In this document: one piece after another, positions 27,551-37,100 of the stretch
Position numbering within the stretch: position 1 is the first letter of the stretch
Layout: each line of letters opens with the position of its first letter
From: HR10 sp964615335
Lineage (GTDB): Bacteria; Acidobacteriota; Blastocatellia; HR10
Assembly (NCBI GenBank): GCA_964615335.1
Contig: CAZTMT010000006.1
Location: forward strand, 111,540-175,539
Reading direction: 5' to 3'
DNA length: 64,000 nt
Notes under the pieces: model-generated
The model's database searches: none
What the model was told of the DNA's origin: nothing
The model's input: the letters and a program-made list of their open reading frames with translations, nothing else
Made by a program: the position numbers and the translations under genes

Positions 27551-27575
27551 CATATCCTATATAATATAGGATATG
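27551..27575. promoter_or_regulatory. Perfect 25-base palindromic operator between divergent operons
   Basis: Arms of 12 bases (CATATCCTATAT and its exact complement) flank a single central base. It covers the -10 region of the minus-strand promoter and ends two bases before the -35 of the plus-strand promoter. AT-rich symmetric sites of this kind are typical GntR/FadR-type operators, so the adjacent GntR protein is the likely ligand. Binding by the AraC protein is less likely, since its sites are usually direct repeats. Confidence 0.75.
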
Positions 27576-27587
27576 CTTGACTGTCAA
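27558..27587 (-). promoter_or_regulatory. Promoter of the hydroxyproline operon
   Basis: On the minus strand TTGACA (27587-27582) is separated by 18 bases from TATATA (27563-27558). The -10 lies inside the palindrome, so occupancy of the operator would block this promoter directly. Confidence 0.65.
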
Positions 27588-27605
27588 GCGGCTTTGTGCC
27601 ATAAT
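27577..27605 (+). promoter_or_regulatory. Promoter of the GntR/arabinose operon
   Basis: TTGACT (27577-27582) and CATAAT (27600-27605) are separated by an ideal 17-base spacer. The -35 box shares the symmetric TTGACTGTCAA with the opposing -35 box, so the two polymerases cannot bind at once. Confidence 0.7.
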
Positions 27606-27659
27606 CTGCGCCCTGAGCGCCGGTCCGCGCCAGAAGGGAGCACGCAGGAGGTGCCGACA

Positions 27660-28352
27660 ATGGAAAAAAACGTCGCAGCGCTTCGAAAGCCTATTATCCG
27701 GAGGTCCCTGGCCATGGAGGTGGCCGATAAGATCCGGGAGAAGATCCTGCGAGGGGAGCTTCGCGAAGGGGAGCAGTTGCGCCAAAAGGCTCTGGCCGAG
27801 GAGTTTCAGGTCAGCCAGATCCCCGTGCGGGAAGCCCTGCGACAGTTAGAAGCCGAAGGGTTAGTGACGATCATCCTGCATCACGGGGCCGTTGTCTCTT
27901 CGCTCTCGCCGGAGGAGATCGAAGAGCTTTTCGAGATCCGCGCCGTCCTGGAGTGCGCGATTTTGCGTCATGCCATCCCTCGCTTGACGGATGAGGACCT
28001 GGCGCGGGCCGAGCGTATCTTGGGAGAGTATGAGCGGGCGTTGGATGAAGCGGATTCCGAGAGGTGGGGGGAATTACACTGGCACTTTCACTCGACGCTC
28101 TATGGAGCCGCCCGTCGTCCCCGCTTCATGTCTCTGATTCAGACGACCAATGTGAATGCGGATCGGTACATTCGCCTGCACATTCGATTCTCTCTGGAGA
28201 TGCATCGGCAGGTCAAGCAGGAGCATCGGCTTCTGCTCGAATACTGTCGGGCGCGGGATATCCGGGCGGCCACGCAGCTTCTGGAGCGGCATATTCTGAA
28301 CGCTGGGAGCGAGCTGAAGGAATACATCCGGCGTTATCGGGAGAAGGCGTGA
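27660..28352 (+). CDS. GntR-family regulator, FadR/FCD subfamily
   Basis: 230-residue repressor-type regulator. A winged helix at about residues 14-80 (KALAEEFQVSQIPVREALRQLE) is followed by an all-helical FCD ligand domain with His/Asp metal-site residues (HWHFHSTLY, HRLLLEYCRARD). The start at 27660 follows AGGAGGTG. It precedes the sugar isomerase by 23 bases, so it likely senses arabinose, ribulose or a related acid and represses the operon through the 25-base palindrome upstream. Confidence 0.87.
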   Translation: MEKNVAALRKPIIRRSLAMEVADKIREKILRGELREGEQLRQKALAEEFQVSQIPVREALRQLEAEGLVTIILHHGAVVSSLSPEEIEELFEIRAVLECAILRHAIPRLTDEDLARAERILGEYERALDEADSERWGELHWHFHSTLYGAARRPRFMSLIQTTNVNADRYIRLHIRFSLEMHRQVKQEHRLLLEYCRARDIRAATQLLERHILNAGSELKEYIRRYREKA

Positions 28353-28375
28353 AGATTCCACAGGAGGGAAAGGGT

Positions 28376-29785
28376 ATGTCCAAGCCAACGACCTTAGGCG
28401 TCATTGTAGGGAACCGGGGATTTTTCCCGGCGCATCTCTGTGAGTCCGGTCGTGTGGAAATCCTGCGTGTTCTGGAAGAGGAAGGGTTTCGGGCAATTAT
28501 CCTCCCCTTGGAAGCGACCAAGTTCGGTGCGGTCGAGAGCTACGAGGATGCGCAAAAGTGCGCTGCCCTCTTTCGCGCGCATCGGGAAGAGATTGATGGG
28601 ATTTTGGTGACGCTGCCCAATTTCGGAGACGAGCGCGCCGTGGCCGATACAATTCGCTGGTCCGGATTGAATGTTCCCGTTCTCGTTCATGCCTTCGCGG
28701 ATGAGCCGGGAAGGATGACGATTCAGTATCGGCGGGACAGTTTTTGCGGCAAGATCTCCGTCTGCGACAACTTGCGTCAGTATGGGATCCCCTTCTCTCT
28801 GACGCGATGGCACACGGTGCATCCCTCGCATCCTTCGTTCCGGGAGGATTTGCGGCGCTTCGGGGCGACCTGTCGTGTGGTCCGTCGTCTGCGAGGAGCG
28901 CGAATTGGTGCCCTGGGGATGCGTCCGGCGCCATTCAACACCGTGCGGTATAGCGAGAAATTGCTGGAGCTATCTGGGATCACGGTGGAGAGCGTGGACC
29001 TCTCAGAGGTCATCGGACGCGCCAATAGGCTGAGCGAAACGGACGCTTCGGTTCGGGCCAAGCTCGATGAGATCCGGGCCTACACGGATACGGCGGGAGT
29101 CCCCGAATCCTCTCTGATCAAGATGGCGAAGCTGGGCGTCGTTCTGGACGGCCTCATTCAGGAGCGGCATCTCTCGGCCACGGCGATTCAATGCTGGACG
29201 GCGTTAGAGGAATACTATGGCGTCGTCCCCTGCACGGTGATGAGCATGCTCTCGAATGCCCTTCTGCCGAGCGCGTGCGAGTCCGACGTGACGGGCTTGG
29301 TGAGCATGTATATCCTGCAGGCGGCTTCGGAGAAACCGGCGGCTTTGCTCGATTGGAACAACAACTATGCCGATGATCCGAACAAGGGGGTTTTGTTTCA
29401 TTGCTCCAACCTCCCCAAGGCCTTCTTCCTGGACACGCGGATGGGATACCAGGACATCATCGCTGGAACCGTGGGGCGGGAGAACACCTATGGGACGATC
29501 CTCGGACGGATCGCCCCAGGACCGTTCACGTACTGTCGCGTCTCGACCGATGACATGCGGGGACGAGTGAAAGCGCTGGTGGGCGAAGGGCGCTTCACGG
29601 AGGATTCGCTGGAGACGTTCGGGGGGTATGGTGTCGTGGAGATCCCGAACTTTCAAAAACTCCTGCACTTCATCTGCCGCCAGGGATTCGAGCATCATGT
29701 CGCGGCCACGCGGGATACGGTGGCCGAAGCCGTGGCCGACGCGCTCAGCACCTACATGGGGTGGGATGTGTATCTGCATCAGTGA
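28376..29785 (+). CDS. L-fucose/L-arabinose isomerase-family protein, probable L-arabinose isomerase analogue
   Basis: 469-residue protein resembling the L-fucose isomerase superfamily: an N-terminal Rossmann-like half (GVIVGNRGFFP, GILVTLPNFGDERAV) and a C-terminal half with LDWNNNY and PGPFTYCRVSTDDM. The operon continues with ribulokinase and ribulose-5-phosphate 4-epimerase but has no classical araA, so this enzyme most simply converts L-arabinose to L-ribulose. ATG 28376 follows CAGGAGGGAAAGGG. Direct evidence for the substrate is lacking; a fucose or other aldose isomerase remains possible. Confidence 0.72.
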   Translation: MSKPTTLGVIVGNRGFFPAHLCESGRVEILRVLEEEGFRAIILPLEATKFGAVESYEDAQKCAALFRAHREEIDGILVTLPNFGDERAVADTIRWSGLNVPVLVHAFADEPGRMTIQYRRDSFCGKISVCDNLRQYGIPFSLTRWHTVHPSHPSFREDLRRFGATCRVVRRLRGARIGALGMRPAPFNTVRYSEKLLELSGITVESVDLSEVIGRANRLSETDASVRAKLDEIRAYTDTAGVPESSLIKMAKLGVVLDGLIQERHLSATAIQCWTALEEYYGVVPCTVMSMLSNALLPSACESDVTGLVSMYILQAASEKPAALLDWNNNYADDPNKGVLFHCSNLPKAFFLDTRMGYQDIIAGTVGRENTYGTILGRIAPGPFTYCRVSTDDMRGRVKALVGEGRFTEDSLETFGGYGVVEIPNFQKLLHFICRQGFEHHVAATRDTVAEAVADALSTYMGWDVYLHQ

Positions 29786-29808
29786 ATCTGGGTCGAAGGA
29801 GTGAGCCT

Positions 29809-31572
29809 GTGGCGCTGATTGATTGGATCATCATCGCTCTCTATTTCGGAGGCCTGTTGGGGTTAGCCTGGTGGACGATTCGGAAAGGGAAGGAGACGGC
29901 CGACGATTACTTCCTGGCTGGTCGAAACCTGGGCTGGCTTATTGTCGGAGCTTCGATCTTCGCCTCCAATATTGGCTCGGAGCATCTGGTCGGTTTGGCC
30001 GGATCCGGGGCGACCAGTGGCGTGGCCATGGCGCACTATGAGCTGCACGCGTGGTGCCTTCTGGTTCTGGCCTGGGTCTTCATCCCGTTCTATCTGCGCT
30101 CTCGCGTCTTCACGATGCCGGAATTCTTGGAGAAGCGGTATTCGCCGGCGGCTCGATGGATTCTCTCGCTCATCTCACTGGTCGCGTATGTGCTGACGAA
30201 GATCGCCGTGGGGATCTTCGCCGGAGGCGTGGTCTTCAGCACTCTTTTGCCCGAGATGCATCTGACCTTCGGTTCGATCTCGCTCGATAGTTTTTGGATC
30301 GGCTCCGTCTCCGTGATTCTCCTGACGGGCCTCTACACCATCTTGGGGGGCTTACGGGCCGTCGCGTATACGGAAGCCGTGCAATCGTTCATCCTCATTG
30401 TGGGCTCGGTCTTATTGACCCTTTTCGGGCTCGTGAAGCTGGGCGGATGGGGCGAACTGCGCGCGGCGTTGGACTCGGAGATGTTCAATCTCTGGAAGCC
30501 GCTGATCCCGCCCGGGATGGAGGGGACGTGGGAGCCGGTGAAGGAGCCCCATCGGATCGCGTGGTATTTCAACGGGAACTATCCCTGGTTGGGAATGCTG
30601 CTCTGTTCGCCGGTCATCGGCCTCTGGTACTGGTGCACGGATCAGTATATCGTCCAGAGAGCGCTGGGGGCTCCCAATGAGCGAGAAGCGCGTCGCGGGG
30701 CCATTTTCGCCGCGTATTTGAAGCTCCTGCCCGTTTTCATCTTCATCATCCCGGGCATGATCGCTGTCGCCCTGGCGAAAACGGGGCAAGTGCCGGCGCT
30801 CGGCGCGATGGTGGATGGGAACGGAGAGGTCATCCCGCATGTCGCTCAGGCGGCTTTTCCTCTCATGGTCAAACATGTCTTGCCGGTCGGCATTCGGGGG
30901 ATCGTCGTCGCCGGGTTGCTCGCAGCCCTGATGAGTTCTCTGGCGGGTGTCTTCAATGCCTGTTCGACGTTGTTCACGATAGATTTCTATCAGAAATTCC
31001 GGCCTCAGGCCTCTCAACAGCGACTCGTCTGGGTGGGGCGCATCGCGACGACGATCATGGTCTTGATCGGGTTGCTCTGGATCCCTGTGATTCGAGGGGG
31101 GAAGGGGCTCTACGATTACCTGCAAGGGGTGCAGGGGTACCTGGCTCCCCCGATCTTCGCCGTCTTCTTCTTGGGCATCTTCATGAAACGACTCAACGGA
31201 AAGGCCTGTCTGGCGGCCCTGATTGTGGGGTTTGCTCTGGGGGTCTTTCGCCTCATCGTGGATACGCCGGTGGCCTTGAAGTTGCCGGGTTTTGAAAACG
31301 GGTATCCCGAAGGGTCGTTCTTCTGGATCGTCAACAACATTTACTTCCAGTACTACAGCGCGTTCATCTTCGTGGTATCCATTCTGGTTCTGATCGGAGT
31401 GAGCTATCTGACGGAAGCTCCCTCCGAAGACCAGATTCGCGATCTGACTTATGCCACGGTGACTCCGGAACAGAAGCGGGCGTCTCGCGAGAGTTGGAAC
31501 AAGTGGGATGTCCTGCATTCGGGGATTGTCGTCAGTGTCATTGTGCTGGCGTATCTCTACTTTCGAGGGTGA
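29809..31572 (+). CDS. Sodium:solute symporter (SSS family), SGLT-like sugar transporter
   Basis: 587-residue inner-membrane protein with about 13-14 hydrophobic segments. Family signatures are visible: DDYFLAGRNLGW near the N-terminus, NIGSEHLVGLAGSG in the first inverted helix, and the GGLRAVAYTEAVQ motif. The NIGSEHLVGLAGSG form is typical of SGLT-type sugar carriers rather than PutP-type proline carriers. GTG at 29809 is preceded by GAAGGAG. Its place between the isomerase and AraB points to Na+-driven L-arabinose uptake. Confidence 0.86.
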   Translation: MALIDWIIIALYFGGLLGLAWWTIRKGKETADDYFLAGRNLGWLIVGASIFASNIGSEHLVGLAGSGATSGVAMAHYELHAWCLLVLAWVFIPFYLRSRVFTMPEFLEKRYSPAARWILSLISLVAYVLTKIAVGIFAGGVVFSTLLPEMHLTFGSISLDSFWIGSVSVILLTGLYTILGGLRAVAYTEAVQSFILIVGSVLLTLFGLVKLGGWGELRAALDSEMFNLWKPLIPPGMEGTWEPVKEPHRIAWYFNGNYPWLGMLLCSPVIGLWYWCTDQYIVQRALGAPNEREARRGAIFAAYLKLLPVFIFIIPGMIAVALAKTGQVPALGAMVDGNGEVIPHVAQAAFPLMVKHVLPVGIRGIVVAGLLAALMSSLAGVFNACSTLFTIDFYQKFRPQASQQRLVWVGRIATTIMVLIGLLWIPVIRGGKGLYDYLQGVQGYLAPPIFAVFFLGIFMKRLNGKACLAALIVGFALGVFRLIVDTPVALKLPGFENGYPEGSFFWIVNNIYFQYYSAFIFVVSILVLIGVSYLTEAPSEDQIRDLTYATVTPEQKRASRESWNKWDVLHSGIVVSVIVLAYLYFRG

Positions 31573-31580
31573 TCGGAGCC

Positions 31581-33278
31581 GTGAGAAGAAAACGTTATGC
31601 TCTTGGTCTGGACTTCGGGACCAATTCCGTGCGGGCTCTTGTCGTGGATGTCTCTAACGGGCGGGAAGTGGGGACGGCCGTGTGGGAGTACGAGCATGGG
31701 GAAGCGGGCGTGCTTTTGTCGGACGATCCGAACCTGGCCCGCCAACATCCGGCCGATTACGTCAAGGGAGCCGAAGTGAGCATCACACGGGCTCTGGCTC
31801 AGGCTCATCGGACCGTGCCCGGATTTCGTCCGGATCAGGTCATCGGGATTGGCGTCGCGACGACCGGAAGCACGCCGATCCCGGTGGACGAGAGAGGGCA
31901 ACCCCTGGCCTTTCGGAGAGCTTTCGCGCGAAACCTCGCGGCCATGGCATGGCTGTGGAAAGACCATACGGCAGTCGCCGAGGCGGAGGAGATCACCGAG
32001 AAGGCGCGACGCTTGCGCCCTCAGTACCTGGCCAAGTACGGTGGGGTGTACTCCAGCGAGTGGTTCTTCAGCAAGATCCTGCACTGTCGGCGCGCGCATC
32101 CGGAGGTCTTCGAGGCCGCCTATCTCTGGGTCGAACTGGCCGACTGGATCCCCGCGCTGTTGACAGGGACGGAACATCCCGACCGGCTGACCGTGGGCAT
32201 CTGCGCGGCCGGACATAAGGCGATGTATAACGACGCGTGGGGGGGATATCCGGACGCGGAATTCCTCGCGGCGCTGGATCCGAAACTCGCCCAGTTGAGA
32301 GCGCGCTTGCGACCCAAAGCGTATTCGGTGGATCATGCCGCGGGAAGACTCACGGAGCATTGGGCTCGGCGGACAGGTCTTCCCGCGGGTATTCCCGTCG
32401 CCGTGGGCGCCTTCGATGCGCATCTGGGGGCGGTCGGCGCGGGCGTCGCTCCGGGCACGTTGGTGAAAATCATCGGGACGAGCACGTGTGACATCACGGT
32501 CGTTCCGAAGGAACAAAACGTGCCGGACATCCCGGGACTCTGCGGCATTGTGGAGGGAAGCGTCCTTCCGGGCTACTATGGTCTGGAAGCCGGACAATCG
32601 GCAGTCGGCGATATCTTCCACTGGTTCGTCAGCTATGTCCGACCCCTCGGACGGGCGGGAACCCATGAGGCTTTAGCCGCGGCGGCGGCCCGATTGAAAC
32701 CCGGCGAATCGGGGCTGCTCGCCCTGGATTGGAACAACGGGAATCGGACTATTCTGGTGGATCAGCGACTGACAGGGCTGCTTCTCGGGCAAACGCTCTA
32801 TACGACGCCGGCCGAAATCTATCGCGCTCTGGTCGAGGCGACGGCTTTCGGAGCCCTTACGATCATCCACCGATTGGAAGAGTATGGCGTGAAGATCGAG
32901 CGCGTGATCGCGTGCGGAGGGATTGCGGAGAAGAATCCCTTCGTCATGCAAGTCTACGCGGATGTCCTCGGACGTCCCATTCGCGTGAGTCGCTCCTCTC
33001 AAACCTGTGCCCTCGGAGCGGCGATCGCCGGAGCTGTCGTCGCGGGCAAGCGCGCCGGAGGATACGATACGTTCTCCGAAGCGCAGCGGGCGATGACGGG
33101 ACTGAAGCCGAAAGAGTTCCGCCCCGACCCTCGGGCTCACGCGATCTATCGCGAGTTGTATGCTCTCTACCGCACGCTCCACGATGCTTTCGGGACCCGA
33201 GAGTGGCAGGGTAATCTCTACCCGGTCATGAAAAAGCTCATCGAGATCCGAAATCGCGTGCGACGGGGAGAGGCGTGA
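31581..33278 (+). CDS. araB: L-ribulokinase
   Basis: 565-residue FGGY-family kinase phosphorylating L-ribulose at O5. The phosphate-binding LGLDFGTNSVRAL motif opens the protein, and AraB-specific stretches (WKDHTAVAEAEEI, YSSEWFFSKILH, AGHKAMYNDAWGG, IIGTSTCDI, GLEAGQSAVGDIF) follow E. coli AraB closely in order and spacing. GTG 31581 with CGGAG upstream gives the expected length; the start is nine bases after the symporter stop. It lies between the transporter and araD. Confidence 0.92.
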   Translation: MRRKRYALGLDFGTNSVRALVVDVSNGREVGTAVWEYEHGEAGVLLSDDPNLARQHPADYVKGAEVSITRALAQAHRTVPGFRPDQVIGIGVATTGSTPIPVDERGQPLAFRRAFARNLAAMAWLWKDHTAVAEAEEITEKARRLRPQYLAKYGGVYSSEWFFSKILHCRRAHPEVFEAAYLWVELADWIPALLTGTEHPDRLTVGICAAGHKAMYNDAWGGYPDAEFLAALDPKLAQLRARLRPKAYSVDHAAGRLTEHWARRTGLPAGIPVAVGAFDAHLGAVGAGVAPGTLVKIIGTSTCDITVVPKEQNVPDIPGLCGIVEGSVLPGYYGLEAGQSAVGDIFHWFVSYVRPLGRAGTHEALAAAAARLKPGESGLLALDWNNGNRTILVDQRLTGLLLGQTLYTTPAEIYRALVEATAFGALTIIHRLEEYGVKIERVIACGGIAEKNPFVMQVYADVLGRPIRVSRSSQTCALGAAIAGAVVAGKRAGGYDTFSEAQRAMTGLKPKEFRPDPRAHAIYRELYALYRTLHDAFGTREWQGNLYPVMKKLIEIRNRVRRGEA

Positions 33279-33280
33279 AG

Positions 33281-33982
33281 ATGCTTCAGGAGCTGAAAGA
33301 GCGCGTCTGCGAAGTCAATCGGCGTTTGGTTCAGGAAGGGCTTGTCCTTCTGACATGGGGCAACGCCAGTGGCGTTTCTCGCGGGGAGGGAGTCTTCGTG
33401 ATCAAACCCTCGGGCGTCCCCTATGATCGGCTGAAGCCGCAGGACATGGTCGTCGTCTCGCTCGAGACCGGCCAGGTCGTGGAAGGGACTCTTCGCCCGA
33501 GTTCCGACATGCCGACGCATCTGGAGCTGTATCGCGCTTTCCCCGAAATCGGAGGGATCGTGCACACGCACAGCTTGTATGCGACGATCTGGGCCCAAGC
33601 CCAGCGCGAGATCCCCCCTCTGGGAGCGACTCACGCGGATTATTTTCACGGTCCTATCCCGTGCACGCGCTCTCTCACCTCGGAGGAGATCCTCTCCGAG
33701 TATGAAGCGCACACAGGGCGCGTCATCGTCGAGCGCTTCGCTTCTCTGGACCCCCGACGCATGCCTGCTGTGCTGGTCGCCGGGCATGCGCCCTTCGTCT
33801 GGGGAGAGACCGTGGAGGAGGCTCTGAAGATAGCCATCGTCCTGGAATACGTCGCCCGAATGGCTTTGGAGACCCTCCGTCTGAATCCGGCGTGCGAGCC
33901 CATCTCAGCCACCTTGCTGGATAAACACTTCCTCCGCAAGCATGGTCCCGACGCCTACTACGGGCAGCCCGATGCCCGGTGA
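33281..33982 (+). CDS. araD: L-ribulose-5-phosphate 4-epimerase
   Basis: 233-residue class II aldolase-family epimerase linking arabinose to the pentose-phosphate pathway. The residues known from E. coli AraD are seen at nearly the same positions: Asp76 (SSDMPTH), zinc ligands His95 and His97 (HTHS), Asp120 (THADYF), and His169 (AGHAPF). ATG 33281 follows GGGGAGAGG and starts three bases after the araB stop. It is the last gene of the arabinose operon; a small CCCGG/CCGGG hairpin overlaps its stop codon. Confidence 0.9.
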   Translation: MLQELKERVCEVNRRLVQEGLVLLTWGNASGVSRGEGVFVIKPSGVPYDRLKPQDMVVVSLETGQVVEGTLRPSSDMPTHLELYRAFPEIGGIVHTHSLYATIWAQAQREIPPLGATHADYFHGPIPCTRSLTSEEILSEYEAHTGRVIVERFASLDPRRMPAVLVAGHAPFVWGETVEEALKIAIVLEYVARMALETLRLNPACEPISATLLDKHFLRKHGPDAYYGQPDAR

Positions 33983-33996
33983 ACCGGGAGTGCGGA

Positions 33997-34056
33997 CTTA
34001 ATCCTGATCAAAGCCTTAAAAATGTTCAAGACAACTCGAAGGAAATCCCTTTAACA
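33997..34056 (+). promoter_or_regulatory. Promoter of receptor 2 with module copies
   Basis: CTTAAAAATGTTCAAGACA at 34015-34033 is preceded 18 bases upstream by a weaker copy, CTTAATCCTGATCAAAGCC, at 33997-34015. AAGACA is followed after 16 bases by TTTAAC (34050-34055). The -10 is weaker than at the 9384 and 9499 promoters. Confidence 0.5.
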
Positions 34057-34106
34057 TCGCGCTGCTGAAGGCGTGCTGTTGAAAAACCAGCAGAGAGGGA
34101 GGATCT

Positions 34107-37100
34107 ATGCGAAACCTCACCTCAACCATTTCGCCTGTGCTCATCGGGATCGTTCTCCTCTGGGGTGGGATAGGGTCCCATTCTTTCGCTCAATTGCGAA
34201 TCGTCGGGGCGATCTCTGGGATCGTCGAAGATCCGACAGGAGCCGTGGTCCCCAATGCGAAGGTCGTTCTGAAAGACGTCAAAACCGGGCTCACTAAGGA
34301 GGCCGTTTCCAGCGACCGAGGGACGTTCCTCTTTCCCGATCTGGCCAGTGGTGTCTATGAGATCACAGTGACAGCGCCCGGATTTCAGACGGCGGTTCTT
34401 TCGAACGTTTCCGTTTCGACCAGTCAGGTGACCGATGTGCGCATCCGCCTGGAGGTCGGACAGATGTCGGAGACGGTCACCGTAGTCGCTCCGTCAGAGG
34501 GGCTGGAGGTGTCCTCTCAACTGGTCGTGAGCACGATCACCAAGGAAACGATCACGAGATTACCCTTGGCCAACCGAAGCAACGTTCTCGCCCTGGCGCG
34601 ATTGGCTCCGGGAGCGGCTCCGGCCACTGGCGGAAGCACGCGGTATAACAATCTGGCCGGCGGGGCTCTGAATGTGACCGTGGACGGCATCAACAATGCT
34701 TCGAACGGCTTCAAGAGCGGAGGGACCGTCTTCTTCATGACCGTCCCCGTGCGGTTGGGTGCCGTTGAGGAGGTTTCGATCGAGACGGGCGGATTGGGTG
34801 CCGATTCCGGGGCGCAGAGTGGGACCAACATCAAGTTCACCACGCGGCGAGGAGGAAGCGAATATCACGGGAGCCTCTTCTACGAGCCACAGAGCGAGAA
34901 GTTCAATGCCAACACCTGGTCCCGAAATGCTCAGGGTCTGCCGCGCACGCGATTTCGTCGTCACGATTTCGGGGGAAATATAGGCGGCCCCTTGCTGCCC
35001 TTCGGCCCCTTCAAGAAGAAGATGTTCGTCTTCGCCAACTTCGAGCGGAGGCTGCAACCGCAACGGTTCGCGCGCACCATCTCCATTCTCACTCCGGAGG
35101 CTCAGAGAGGGATCTACACGTACATCGTGAGCGGCACGACCGATCAAGTGAGAACTGTGAACGTCCTGGAGCTGGCCGCGGCCAAAGGGTTGCCGACCCG
35201 CCTGGATCGGGTGACGCAGACCATCTTGGCTCTCCACAACGAGGTGCCCAAATATGCGACTCGGGTTCCGGACAACGATCTCAATCGCGACGTCTACGCC
35301 TGGGATGAGGAGAATAATCTCTACCAGTATTTCCCCACGGTGCGCTTCGATTACCACATCACGCCGGGGCAGCAGTTCACGTTCACCTGGAACTATTACC
35401 ATAGCTGGCAGCCGGGGGAGCGCCGCTTGCCCGTGCCGGGGGTGAACCGGGTCAATCCATTCCGCCTGGGGTACTTCATCTACTCGCTGGCGTTGCAATC
35501 CACCTTCTCCTCGCGGACTCTCAACGAATTCCGCTACGGGGTGCAGCACAGCGGCGATACGAACACGCGCGCCGAATATGGGCTCTATTATCAGTTCGAG
35601 GGCAAACCGCTGCGCATCGGAACGACGTTGCCCTTCGGCGTGGTTGTTCCTTTCATTGATCAGCAGAATGTGACCGGTCGCCATTTCATCACGACCATCT
35701 ACGACACGTTGACGCTGCATCGGGGAGAGCACACGTTCACGCTCGGCGGCAGTTTCCGCAAGACGGTGTGGAACGATACGGCGGAGGTCTTCCCGCTTCC
35801 TACCTATACGACGGGCACTCCGGCCGGCGATCCTCTGCAGGCCGCCACGGCGTTCACGACGACGACGATTCCCGGCATCAATCCCACGCAGCTTGGGGAT
35901 CCGCTGGCTCTCTATAATCTCCTGGTGGGACGGGTCGCGGCCGCCAACTTCACCCGCGTGGTCAATCCGGATACGTTCCGGTACGATGGGTTCATCAACT
36001 ACACCTGGACCAATTCGCTCATGGGGGGGGTCTATGTGCAGGACCGGTGGCGAGTCAGCCGGAGTTTGACTCTGAACTATGGGTTGCGGTGGGAGATCCA
36101 GGGACCGATGAAGGACGGAAAGGGACTGGCCGCCTCCCCCGATCTGGCCAGCATTTTGGGGCCGTCCCGAAGGCTCTTTGCTCCTGGGGAGCTGAGCGGG
36201 AATCCTCCCCCGACGCTCGAAGCGGGCCGCATCCCCTACAAGACCGACTGGCGCAACTTCGCTCCGAACTTCGGCTTCGCCTGGAATCCCTCCCGGCTCC
36301 GGGGGATCCTGGGCAAGCTCTTCGGAGACGCCAAGACGGTCGTGCGCGCTTCCTACGGGATCGTGTACTACGATGAGGGGACGCAGTTTTTCGCCGCCAA
36401 TCTCGGTCCCAACGTCGGGAAGTTTGTGAGCGCGACCCCGTTGATTCCGGGGCAGCCCGGACAGACGAATCTGCCGGCGTTTTACACGCTCTCGGACATT
36501 GTGGCCAATCCGCTGACTCTCTCTTCCTTCGCCTTTCCCACGACCGAGTACAGGCGGGTCATCAATCAAGCTGATCAAACGTTCGCGCGCACCATCAACG
36601 GATTCGATCCCACGCTGCGCGCTCCGTACACGATCAACTGGAATTTCGGCATTCAGCGCGAGCTGTGGACCGGTTCCGTGCTGGAAGTGCGATACGTGGG
36701 GAACACCTCGAAGCTCGCCTGGCGCACGAGCAATCTGAACGAAGTCAATATCTTCGAGAACGGGTTTCTGGAAGAGTTCAAGAACGCGCAGCGGAATCTG
36801 GCCATCAATCAAGCGGCGGGTGTGAACAGCTTCCAGTACCGGGGACTTCCGGGGCAGGTCCCCTTGCCGATCTTCGATGCCGCTTTCGGAGCGCGGGGCG
36901 GTGTGCCTCCGATCGCTCCGGGGTCCGGATACCAGTCGCCGACCTTCATCACCCAGTTGCAGACAGGAGCCGTCGGAGCCATGGCCACGACGTTGGCGAC
37001 CAATCCCAACTACGTCTGCCGCATGTTCGGGAGCGCCTTCGCTCCCTGCCTTCGAATTGACCCGCGGTACAATGCGCCCGGACCTTATCCGATCAATTTC

